Shown: positions 31,747 through 37,782 of the stretch, in pieces
Layout: every line of letters starts with the position of its first letter
How positions within the stretch are numbered: position 1 is the stretch's first letter
Assembly (NCBI GenBank): GCA_002687515.1
Contig: NZAK01000034.1
Coordinates: 14,719-52,500 of the forward strand
Reading direction: 5' to 3'
Origin: Rhodospirillaceae bacterium
GTDB taxonomy: Bacteria > Pseudomonadota > Alphaproteobacteria > Rhodospirillales > UBA2165
Length of the DNA stretch: 37,782 nucleotides
Made by a program: the position numbers and the translations under genes
The notes under the pieces: model-generated
Told to the model about the DNA's origin: nothing
Database searches by the model: none
The model's input: the letters and a program-made list of their open reading frames with translations, nothing else

Positions 31747-32676
31747 ATGAAAGCCGTACAGATCGACGCATTCGGCGGACCCGAGGTGCTTCAAGTGCGC
31801 GACATTGCGGACCCGGCACCGGGCCCCGGCGAGGCGCTGATCGATATCCACGCCGCCACCGTCAATCCCGCCGATTGGAAATCGCGGGGGGGCTCCTACG
31901 CCGATCCGGCGGAAGGTTATTTCCCGCACATCCTGGGGCGCGATTTTTCCGGCGTGGTGCGCGAATTGGGCGACGGCGCCGAGGGTTTGAGCCCCGGCGA
32001 CGAGGTCTATGGCGTTGCCGTTCAAGGCGTCGACGGCGCCTATGCCGAGGCCATCGCCATCGATGCCGGCCTGGTCGGGCTGAAGCCGGCATCGATCAGC
32101 CACGACGAAGCCGCCGCCCTCGCCCTCACCACGCTGACCGCGATGATCGCCCTCGAAGACACGGCGCGCCTGACCAGCGGCCAGAAGCTCTTGGTCCAGG
32201 GCGGCGCCGGCGGCGTCGGCAGCCTCGGCATCCAGATCGGTCATCATCTCGGCGCCCATGTAATCACCACGGCGAGCCCCGGCAATCATGACTACGTCTC
32301 GAACCTCGGCGCCGACGAGGTGATCGATTACAATAGCACCGATTTCACCGAAGCGGTTTCCGATTGCGACGTGGTCTTCGACACCGTCGGCGGCGAGGTC
32401 CATGCGCGCAGCTTTGCGGTCCTTAAAGCGGGCGGCAGGATGGTCTGGATCGCCGGCCAGCCCGAAGGCTTCACCGCCCCCCGGGACGATGTCGAGGTTA
32501 TGCGCCCCAATGTGAAGCGCGCCCGCGCCTATATGGACCGCATTTCGGAATTCATAACCGCGGGCGCCGTCAAGGCCCCGGAGATGCAGTTCATGTCGCT
32601 CGATCAAGTGCGCGAAGCGCACGAACTAAGCGCCACCGGCCACGTGCGCGGCAAGATCGTCTTCCAGGTGCGTTAG
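31747..32676 (+). CDS. Medium-chain NADP-dependent oxidoreductase, quinone-oxidoreductase-like (309 aa)
   Basis: AGGAGG lies just before the ATG. The N-terminal GroES-like domain (PGPGEALIDIHAATVNPADWK) lacks the zinc-binding Cys of alcohol dehydrogenases. The Rossmann domain has LVQGGAGGVGSLGIQI followed by GADEVIDY. This is the zinc-independent MDR class that reduces quinones or alpha-beta-unsaturated carbonyls. It could act on a conjugated ketone or enoyl intermediate. It is divergent from the VOC gene and convergent with the acyl-CoA synthetase gene. Confidence 0.85.
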   Translation: MKAVQIDAFGGPEVLQVRDIADPAPGPGEALIDIHAATVNPADWKSRGGSYADPAEGYFPHILGRDFSGVVRELGDGAEGLSPGDEVYGVAVQGVDGAYAEAIAIDAGLVGLKPASISHDEAAALALTTLTAMIALEDTARLTSGQKLLVQGGAGGVGSLGIQIGHHLGAHVITTASPGNHDYVSNLGADEVIDYNSTDFTEAVSDCDVVFDTVGGEVHARSFAVLKAGGRMVWIAGQPEGFTAPRDDVEVMRPNVKRARAYMDRISEFITAGAVKAPEMQFMSLDQVREAHELSATGHVRGKIVFQVR

Positions 32677-32695
32677 CGGCCTGACGCTCCGGCGC

Positions 32696-34837
32696 CTAAC
32701 TCGCCAGCACGATCAGCGCGTCGACGGCGGTGGCGCCGCTTTCGTCCAGCAACATCGGATTGATGTCGACGGCTGCGATGGTATCGGGGTTGTCGGCGAC
32801 CAGTTGGGACAGGGCGGCAAGGGTGTCGATCACCGGCTGGACGGGGCCGATCGATGCGATCAGGCGGCCGATGCGCGTCACCGCGAGCCGCTTTTCGATG
32901 ACCTCCGCCGCGGCGGGAACCGGTATCAGGACCGCCTCGTCCAGGATTTCGGTATAGACGCCGCCGAGGCCGGCGATCAGGAAATGGCCGAGGCCGGGCT
33001 CGAAGCTGGCGCCGAGGATGATCTCGGCGGCGCCCTTGGCCATCGGCTGCATGATCAGGGGAACCTCGGTGGCGCTGTAATCGAGCCCGGCGATGCGCCC
33101 CTCCATGGTCACCACCGCTTCAGCCAATTCGATGTCGCCGGTGATGCCGGCAATCACGAAGCCGAGCCGGTTCTTATGGGTGACATCCGGCGCCAGCGCC
33201 TTCAGGACCACCGGGTATCCCAATTCCTCGGCGGCTTCGCCGGCGCTGGCCATGCCGTCGATAATGCGGCATTCGACCATCGGCAGGCCGAGCCCGCGCA
33301 GCAAATCTGCGCTTTCGACCTCGGTCAGGAACTGGCGCCCGGCGGCGGCGGCGAGTTGCTCCTTGGCATCCTCCAGGCCGGCGCTTAAGCCGGCATCCAA
33401 TTTGGGCGCCACCGCCGCCCCGGCCGCCGGATAGGCCTGGTAATAGGCGCTCAAGGCATCGAAGGCGGCGGCGAGGTCGGTGAAGAAAGGAATGCCGGCA
33501 TCGCGGTAGCCCGCTTCGATTTCCTCGGTCAGCCCGCCGGGCGCGATGGCGATGGCCGGAGTGCGGGTGCGCCGGTGGCGCTCGATGATGCGCGCCGCAA
33601 CGTCATGGGATCCCTCGAGGGTCGGCACCAGGTGGGTGAACAAGGCAAGGGGCCCCGAATAGCCGTCCTTTTCCTGCGCTTCGAACAATTCGGACAGGCG
33701 CTCGTTGCCGCCCAGCGATGGGACGTCGGTCGGATTACGGATTTGCCCGGCGCCATCGAAGCTGGCGATGGTTTCGGCGACCCTGCCTTCCCATTGGCCG
33801 GCCGCGTTGCCGGCCAGCGGAATGCCGCGCGCCTCGGCATGGTCGGCGAGCAAGGCGGCGCCGCCGCCGGTGGTCGAAATGCCGATCAGCGCGTTGTTAC
33901 CCGGAAACGCCTGATCGGCGCGGTTCATCAACAGCGCCGCGGCACCGGCCATCGCTTCCACCGTCGGCACCGAGGCGATGCCGCATTCCAAGAAGAGGGC
34001 GTCGTAGGCGCGGGCGCTGCCGGCCAGCCGCGATGAATGGGCCGCCGCGGCGCCGGCGCCGGCGGCGGAGCGGCCCAATTTCAGCGCCACTATCGGCTTA
34101 TCGGCGTTGCGCGCGCGCGCCGCCAGCCCACGCAGCCGGGCGCCGTCGGATAGGGCCTCGATGATCAGCCCGATCACCTCGGTATCGGGGTCTTCGATAA
34201 AATATTCAAGGAAGTCGAGCATATCGAGGTCGGCTTCGTTGCCGACCGGAACGAACTTGGAGAGCCCGGCGCGCAGGCTGCGGAGGCGCGGCGCGATGGA
34301 GTTGAACAGCGCCCCCGAATGGGCGGCGATGGATACCGGGCCCGGGGTCAGCGCATCGCCGTGCGAGTTGTTGTAGCCGAGGGACAGCTTATGGTGCGCG
34401 TTGAATATGCCGTTGGTGTTGGGACCGAGGATGCGCAGCCCATGTTCGGCCGCGATGGCCACCACATCATCCTGGCGGCGGCGGCCTTCATCGCTGTCCA
34501 GTTCCGCAAAGCCGGCGGCGCCGATGATGACCGCGCCGACGCCGGCCTCGGCGCAGCCACGAACCGCCTCCACCGCCGGGCCGGCGGGAATGACGATCAG
34601 CGCGCAATCGATCTTTTCCGGTATCTCGGCGATGGAGGCATGGCATTTCAGCCCCTCGATCTCGCCGCCGGCCGGATTGACCGGAAAAATACCGCCGGGA
34701 TAGCCGCAACGCCGCAAATAACGGATCGCCGTATTGCCCTGCTTGCCTTGCGTATTGGAGGCGCCGATGACGGCCACGTTGGCCGGCTGAAACAGCGGTT
34801 TCAGGGCGTGGTACATGGTGGTTTTGCCGTCTGCCAT
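32696..34837 (-). CDS. NDP-forming acyl-CoA synthetase, single chain (713 aa)
   Basis: The preferred start is ATG 34837 (a later in-frame ATG at 34816 is possible); the 40-codon upstream extension would overlap the preceding gene. Domains in order: CoA-binding Rossmann domain (VAVIGASNTQGKQGN, 21-35; GPNTNGIFN near 138-146), ligase-CoA domain with the phosphate-carrying His267 (AAAAHSSRLAGS), then an ATP-grasp domain from about residue 490 to the end. The enzyme makes an acyl-CoA from acid, CoA and ATP, giving ADP and phosphate, or runs in reverse to harvest ATP. It lies 28 bp downstream of a crotonase gene. The acid substrate is unknown. Confidence 0.85.
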   Translation of the reverse strand: MADGKTTMYHALKPLFQPANVAVIGASNTQGKQGNTAIRYLRRCGYPGGIFPVNPAGGEIEGLKCHASIAEIPEKIDCALIVIPAGPAVEAVRGCAEAGVGAVIIGAAGFAELDSDEGRRRQDDVVAIAAEHGLRILGPNTNGIFNAHHKLSLGYNNSHGDALTPGPVSIAAHSGALFNSIAPRLRSLRAGLSKFVPVGNEADLDMLDFLEYFIEDPDTEVIGLIIEALSDGARLRGLAARARNADKPIVALKLGRSAAGAGAAAAHSSRLAGSARAYDALFLECGIASVPTVEAMAGAAALLMNRADQAFPGNNALIGISTTGGGAALLADHAEARGIPLAGNAAGQWEGRVAETIASFDGAGQIRNPTDVPSLGGNERLSELFEAQEKDGYSGPLALFTHLVPTLEGSHDVAARIIERHRRTRTPAIAIAPGGLTEEIEAGYRDAGIPFFTDLAAAFDALSAYYQAYPAAGAAVAPKLDAGLSAGLEDAKEQLAAAAGRQFLTEVESADLLRGLGLPMVECRIIDGMASAGEAAEELGYPVVLKALAPDVTHKNRLGFVIAGITGDIELAEAVVTMEGRIAGLDYSATEVPLIMQPMAKGAAEIILGASFEPGLGHFLIAGLGGVYTEILDEAVLIPVPAAAEVIEKRLAVTRIGRLIASIGPVQPVIDTLAALSQLVADNPDTIAAVDINPMLLDESGATAVDALIVLAS

Positions 34838-34865
34838 TGGTCGGGTGTACCTTGGCGGCGCCGGA

Positions 34866-35651
34866 TCAGCGTCCCTTCCACACCGGATCGCGTTTTTCCA
34901 AGTAAGCGCGCGCGCCCTCCACCTGATCCTCGGATGCATAGACATCGGGGCCGACATCGAGCCGCATACCGGCGAGCAAGGGTAGCCCCACGGTCTTGCG
35001 GTAGGTCAGCTTCATGCGTTGCAGCGACAGCGGCGCCGAAGACAGGATATGGTTGGCCAATTCCATGGCCGTATCCATCAAGTTCTCGAGCGGCGCCCGG
35101 CGGTTCACCAGGCCCCAGCGCTCGGCTTCGTCGATCGGAATGCGGCGGCCGGTATAAAGCCATTCCATGGCGATGCCGGGCGGCACCATTTGCGGCAGCA
35201 CCACCGAGGCGAAATGGGCGCCGCGGGCGCGCTTCGCCTCGGGCAGGGCAAAGAAGGCGTTTTCCGCGACGACGCGCAGATCCGCCGCCAGCGCCAGTTC
35301 GCAGCCGCCGGCGATGGCCGGGCCATTGACGATGGCCATGATCGGCTTCTTGGAATCGAGCATAATCTCGAACAATCCGCGCCGCCCGCTATGCAGCGGC
35401 CCCCGGAACACCTTGCCGGCGTCATCGGCCTCGCGCGCTTCGTTCAAATCGGCACCGGAACAGAACGCCTTGTCGCCGGCTCCGGTGATGGCCACCATGA
35501 AGACATCGGGATCGTAATCGGCGGCCAGAATGGCTTCCGCCATCATCGCATTCATTTCGGCGTTGAATGCGTTCCGGACATCGGGCCGGTTTAGGGTCAG
35601 AAAACAGATTTTGTCCCGGGTCCTAACCTCGAGTATGTCATCTTTGGCCAT
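34866..35651 (-). CDS. Enoyl-CoA hydratase with both canonical Glu residues (261 aa)
   Basis: Complete crotonase: oxyanion-hole segments KAFCSGADLNE and GPAIAGGCELALAADLR, with Glu118 (GGCEL) and Glu138 (LPEAKRARG), the two residues that add water to a trans-2-enoyl-CoA in classical hydratases. It should therefore be a true hydratase, unlike the crotonase at 27.0 kb. It is the first gene of a two-gene operon with the acyl-CoA synthetase and diverges from the HMG-CoA-lyase-like gene across about 187 bp that holds repeats and a palindrome, suggesting common control. Together these suggest a route: activation, hydration, cleavage. Confidence 0.87.
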   Translation of the reverse strand: MAKDDILEVRTRDKICFLTLNRPDVRNAFNAEMNAMMAEAILAADYDPDVFMVAITGAGDKAFCSGADLNEAREADDAGKVFRGPLHSGRRGLFEIMLDSKKPIMAIVNGPAIAGGCELALAADLRVVAENAFFALPEAKRARGAHFASVVLPQMVPPGIAMEWLYTGRRIPIDEAERWGLVNRRAPLENLMDTAMELANHILSSAPLSLQRMKLTYRKTVGLPLLAGMRLDVGPDVYASEDQVEGARAYLEKRDPVWKGR

Positions 35652-35726
35652 TTCGCACCCCCGTTTGTTGCAGCCTACGAATATGCCGCACCGGAATGAT
35701 TGCCGGGAACGGCACTTTATGGAAAA

Positions 35727-35737
35727 CTAATGATTAG
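35727..35737. promoter_or_regulatory. Small perfect palindrome in the divergent promoter
   Basis: CTAATGATTAG in an AT-rich patch between the hydratase and lyase genes. It could be an operator half of a larger site. No promoter boxes are assigned. Confidence 0.3.
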
Positions 35738-35763
35738 ATATTGAGCCCGCCCTTGGCAAAGGA

Positions 35764-35798
35764 TAATTGGCGATGCCGGGGGTAATTGGCGATGCCGG
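35764..35798. repeat. Two 16-bp direct repeats, 19-bp period, upstream of the lyase gene
   Basis: TAATTGGCGATGCCGG occurs at 35764-35779 and 35783-35798, 40 bp before the lyase ATG. The spacing is near two helical turns, as for paired regulator sites, but simple duplication is equally possible. Confidence 0.6.
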
Positions 35799-35838
35799 CA
35801 GTTGCCGGGCCGCGCCTAGGAATAAAGCGGAGGATGAC

Positions 35839-36798
35839 ATGCCGAATTTTCCCAAATCCGTCGAGATCAAGGAGGAAGGCCCGCGCGAGGGCTTTCAGAT
35901 CGAAAAGGAATTCGTGCCGACGGCGCGCAAGATCGAGTTTATCAACGCGCTTTCGAAAACCGGCCTGAAGACCATCCAGATCGTTTCCTTCGTCAGCCCC
36001 AAGCTGGTGCCCAACATGGCCGATGCCGAGGAAGTGGTGGCCGGCATCGATATGCAGCCGGGCGTCGATTACACCGGGCTCTGGCTCAACGAAAAAGGCT
36101 TCGAGCGGGCAGCCGCGACCGGACGCCTGGCGATGAAGGGCAATCTTAATCTTTGCGCTTCGGAAACCTTCTTGAAGCGCAACCAGAACCGCACCGGCGA
36201 ACAGCAGGTCGCCGAGCTGCACGGCACCATCGAACGTTACAAGAGCCACGGCATGCCCGTCGAAATGGCCGGCATCTCGGCCGCCTTCGGCTGCAATTTC
36301 GAGGGCGACGTGCCGGTTTCCAAGATCATGGACTTGGCCAAGGTCATTTTCGACATCACCGCCGAGCACGACGTTTCGCTGAAACGGTTCCTGTTGCTGG
36401 ATACCATGGGCTGGGGCACGCCCGACCGCATCAAGCGGTGCGTCGGCGCCCTGCAGGACCAATATCCGGACCTGGAATACGCCCTGCACCTGCACGATAC
36501 GCGCGGCATGGGCATCGCCAACGCCTATGCCGGGCTGGAAATGGGGGTCGCCCATTTCGATGCCTGCGTCGCCGGCCTCGGCGGCTGCCCGTTCGCCGGC
36601 AACAAGGCGGCGGCGGGCAATGTCTGCACCGAGGATCTGGTTTTCATGTGCGAGGAAATGGGCATCGACACCGGCCTTGATCTGGATGCGCTGGCCGAAT
36701 GCGCGCGCCTGGCCGAGGATGTGGTCGGCCACCCGCTGCCCGGCTCGATCATGCGCGGCGGCAGCCTGCAGAACCTGCGCGACCAGGCGGCGGCCTGA
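35839..36798 (+). CDS. Hydroxymethylglutaryl-CoA lyase-like (DRE-TIM) enzyme (319 aa)
   Basis: GCGGAGGA lies before ATG 35839. TIM-barrel aldolase of the HMG-CoA lyase family: metal-site His217 and His219 (HLHDTRGMG), catalytic Cys250 in GLGGCPFAG, and NVCTEDLVFM. At the first strand the usual R-D-G is Arg16-Glu17-Gly18 (EEGPREGFQ), so the metal-binding Asp is Glu, as in some other DRE-TIM enzymes. It should cleave a 3-hydroxy-3-methylacyl-CoA into acetyl-CoA and a ketoacid, or a related tertiary alcohol. It is divergent from the hydratase/acyl-CoA synthetase operon. This fits catabolism of a branched acid. Confidence 0.85.
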   Translation: MPNFPKSVEIKEEGPREGFQIEKEFVPTARKIEFINALSKTGLKTIQIVSFVSPKLVPNMADAEEVVAGIDMQPGVDYTGLWLNEKGFERAAATGRLAMKGNLNLCASETFLKRNQNRTGEQQVAELHGTIERYKSHGMPVEMAGISAAFGCNFEGDVPVSKIMDLAKVIFDITAEHDVSLKRFLLLDTMGWGTPDRIKRCVGALQDQYPDLEYALHLHDTRGMGIANAYAGLEMGVAHFDACVAGLGGCPFAGNKAAAGNVCTEDLVFMCEEMGIDTGLDLDALAECARLAEDVVGHPLPGSIMRGGSLQNLRDQAAA

Positions 36799-36842
36799 CC
36801 GGCCCGGTGTGATACTCAAAGATTATTTGGTCGGATAATGCG

Positions 36843-37349
36843 CTAAGCCGGCTGTTGTTCATCCTGGCGGCGGCCCTCGCCCTCGAATTCCATCATCCGG
36901 CGGCGGCGGTCGGGTCCGAAATAGACCTGGCATTCGACAAACGGCCTGGCATGGGAAATGAGCATGCAGATCCGTTTATAAAGGGTGCCCGGCGCCAATG
37001 GCTTGGCGATAAATTTGGTGATGCCGTGATCCCGCGCCAAGCCCACATTCTCGCGCTCGGTATAGGCCGAGGTGACGATGATCGGGGTGAACCGGTTCGG
37101 GGAATCCGAACCCCGGCGCACCCAGTCGACCAACAGCATGGCATCGAAGTCCGGCGCCCAATCGGTGATGATGAAATCGGGTGCATGATCGATAATCATA
37201 TTGTGCGCTTCGTCCAGGCTGGCGGTATCGCGGATACGCCGGATTCCCAGTTCGCTGAGCACACTGCGCACCATGCTGCGGATATGCGGGAACCGTTCCA
37301 CATAGAGGACATCTAGATTTTCAAGATTATATGCTGGTATTTCGGCCAT
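36843..37349 (-). CDS. Stand-alone response-regulator receiver protein (168 aa)
   Basis: CheY-like receiver domain over about residues 12-130, with phospho-acceptor Asp63 (DFIITDWAPDFDAM), switch Ser/Thr in IIVTSAYT and Lys in FIAKPLAP. The usual acidic pair after strand 1 is VER, leaving only Glu18, which may weaken Mg binding. The C-terminus (ECQVYFGPDRRRRMMEFEGEG) is a short basic/acidic tail, not an output domain. It may work through protein contact, for example with a motor or a kinase. No partner kinase is in the window; the receptor at the left end is far away. Confidence 0.82.
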   Translation of the reverse strand: MAEIPAYNLENLDVLYVERFPHIRSMVRSVLSELGIRRIRDTASLDEAHNMIIDHAPDFIITDWAPDFDAMLLVDWVRRGSDSPNRFTPIIVTSAYTERENVGLARDHGITKFIAKPLAPGTLYKRICMLISHARPFVECQVYFGPDRRRRMMEFEGEGRRQDEQQPA

Positions 37350-37691
37350 CGAAATTTCTGTTCATTCACCCATTTGCCAGGTGGCTGGTTTTACACAAAC
37401 ACAATTATAAAACCAATATCTTCCTTAATTATAATTGTTATCGCTATCCCTTCGATACGTATATTCCCCATGACAACCACCCGGCTGATTTTCAACCCAT
37501 TTCAGATATCCCCTGTCGAGGCGCTGCTTTCGCGGGAACAGCGGAATTATCCGGTTAGGTTATTTTATAAATTTGCCGCCCATAAAAGGAATTAGCGTTT
37601 CTACGCATACGAATAGTAACTTCCATGAGTATCAAGCCGCGGTTGTTTTGACAATTGTCAATGAAATCAGCTTTTTAATGTCCGATCCGTG
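37350..37691. other. AT-rich gene-free stretch upstream of the receiver gene
   Basis: No convincing gene. A 41-codon ORF (37470-37595, plus) lacks a ribosome site. ACAATTATAA (37401-37410) and TTATAATTGT (37429-37438) form a 10-bp inverted repeat that could be an operator of the receiver gene (minus). AT content is clearly higher than in the coding regions. Confidence 0.4.
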
Positions 37692-37747
37692 CCTATCCGC
37701 TTGACACCCACACCCACTACATCTAGGGTGGGCGTAAAGCGGATAGG
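37692..37747 (+). promoter_or_regulatory. Sigma70-type promoter inside an 11-bp-arm palindrome
   Basis: TTGACA (37701-37706), a 17-bp spacer and TAGGGT (37724-37729) form a promoter. CCTATCCGCTT (37692-37702) and AAGCGGATAGG (37737-37747) are exact complements that overlap the -35 box and the predicted transcription start. This is the layout of a repressor-controlled promoter. Confidence 0.6.
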
Positions 37748-37756
37748 GGGTTGGCT

Positions 37757-37782
37757 GTGGACGTTCTCGATCGAGATGATCT
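37757..37782 (+). CDS. Start of a gene running off the right edge (8 codons seen)
   Basis: GTG 37757 opens a frame reading MDVLDRDD, with AGGGGG about 8 nt upstream and a promoter/operator directly before it. Nothing can be said about function. Confidence 0.4.

Noticed and set aside
35734-36819. 361-codon open frame on the minus strand
   Set aside because: It is antisense to the HMG-CoA-lyase-like gene, which has ribosome site and catalytic motifs on the plus strand.
37470-37595. 41-codon plus-strand ORF starting MTTTRLIFNPFQ
   Set aside because: No ribosome site and no recognisable family. It could be a real small protein but cannot be supported.

Overview
The window is GC-rich DNA with strongly biased third codon positions, long open antisense frames and Alphaproteobacteria-type proteins: a HAMP-containing chemotaxis-type receptor with a large duplicated sensor region, a stand-alone receiver protein, PcaIJ-type CoA-transferase and many CoA-dependent catabolic enzymes. 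A free-living, probably motile, Rhodospirillales-like alphaproteobacterium fits best. This is inferred from gene style, not from a marker gene. There are no rRNA, tRNA, CRISPR, transposase or integrase genes.

Layout. (1) 1-4.1 kb is accessory: the 5' part of a receptor gene on the minus strand, a structured AT-rich leader, an orphan small-terminase-like gene, a peptidoglycan-binding-like gene, a small exported protein and a palindromic repeat. (2) 4.1-12.9 kb holds catabolic genes in divergent pairs: an operon of a thiolase and a HisD-family dehydrogenase facing an SDR; a D-2-hydroxyacid dehydrogenase facing a ThDP enzyme; two FAH-family genes facing each other, one of them frameshifted. (3) 12.9-14.0 kb is a toxin-antitoxin-like pair whose sigma70-type promoter contains a perfect palindrome exactly filling the -35/-10 spacer. 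(4) 14.1-17.6 kb on the minus strand: CoA-transferase A and B, a LigB-type extradiol dioxygenase and, after a gap, a luciferase-like monooxygenase. (5) 17.8-23.4 kb on the plus strand: a tight five-gene operon of a DUF35 zinc-ribbon/OB protein, a thiolase-fold protein without the nucleophilic Cys, an arylsulfotransferase-like beta-propeller and two tandem MFS transporters. (6) 23.4-25.8 kb is an AT-richer insert bounded by direct repeats, with a PIN-like protein and two overlapping genes for unknown membrane proteins. (7) 25.8-31.0 kb on the plus strand: a beta-oxidation-like operon (acyl-CoA dehydrogenase, crotonase, SDR, flavoprotein, CDF transporter). (8) 31.1-36.8 kb: a VOC protein facing a quinone-oxidoreductase-like enzyme, and crotonase plus NDP-forming acyl-CoA synthetase facing an HMG-CoA-lyase-like enzyme. 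(9) The right edge has a receiver protein, an AT-rich gap and a promoter/operator ahead of a gene that runs off the window.

Together, regions 2, 4, 5, 7 and 8 look like a large catabolic island: uptake (two MFS), CoA activation, dehydrogenation, hydration, retro-aldol or thiolytic cleavage, ring opening and C-C hydrolysis. The substrate cannot be read from sequence. Paired paralogues recur (two thiolase-fold proteins, two FAH, two crotonases, two SDRs, two MFS), and several members have lost canonical catalytic residues, so textbook reactions should not be assumed. No transcription factor is encoded among the catabolic genes.
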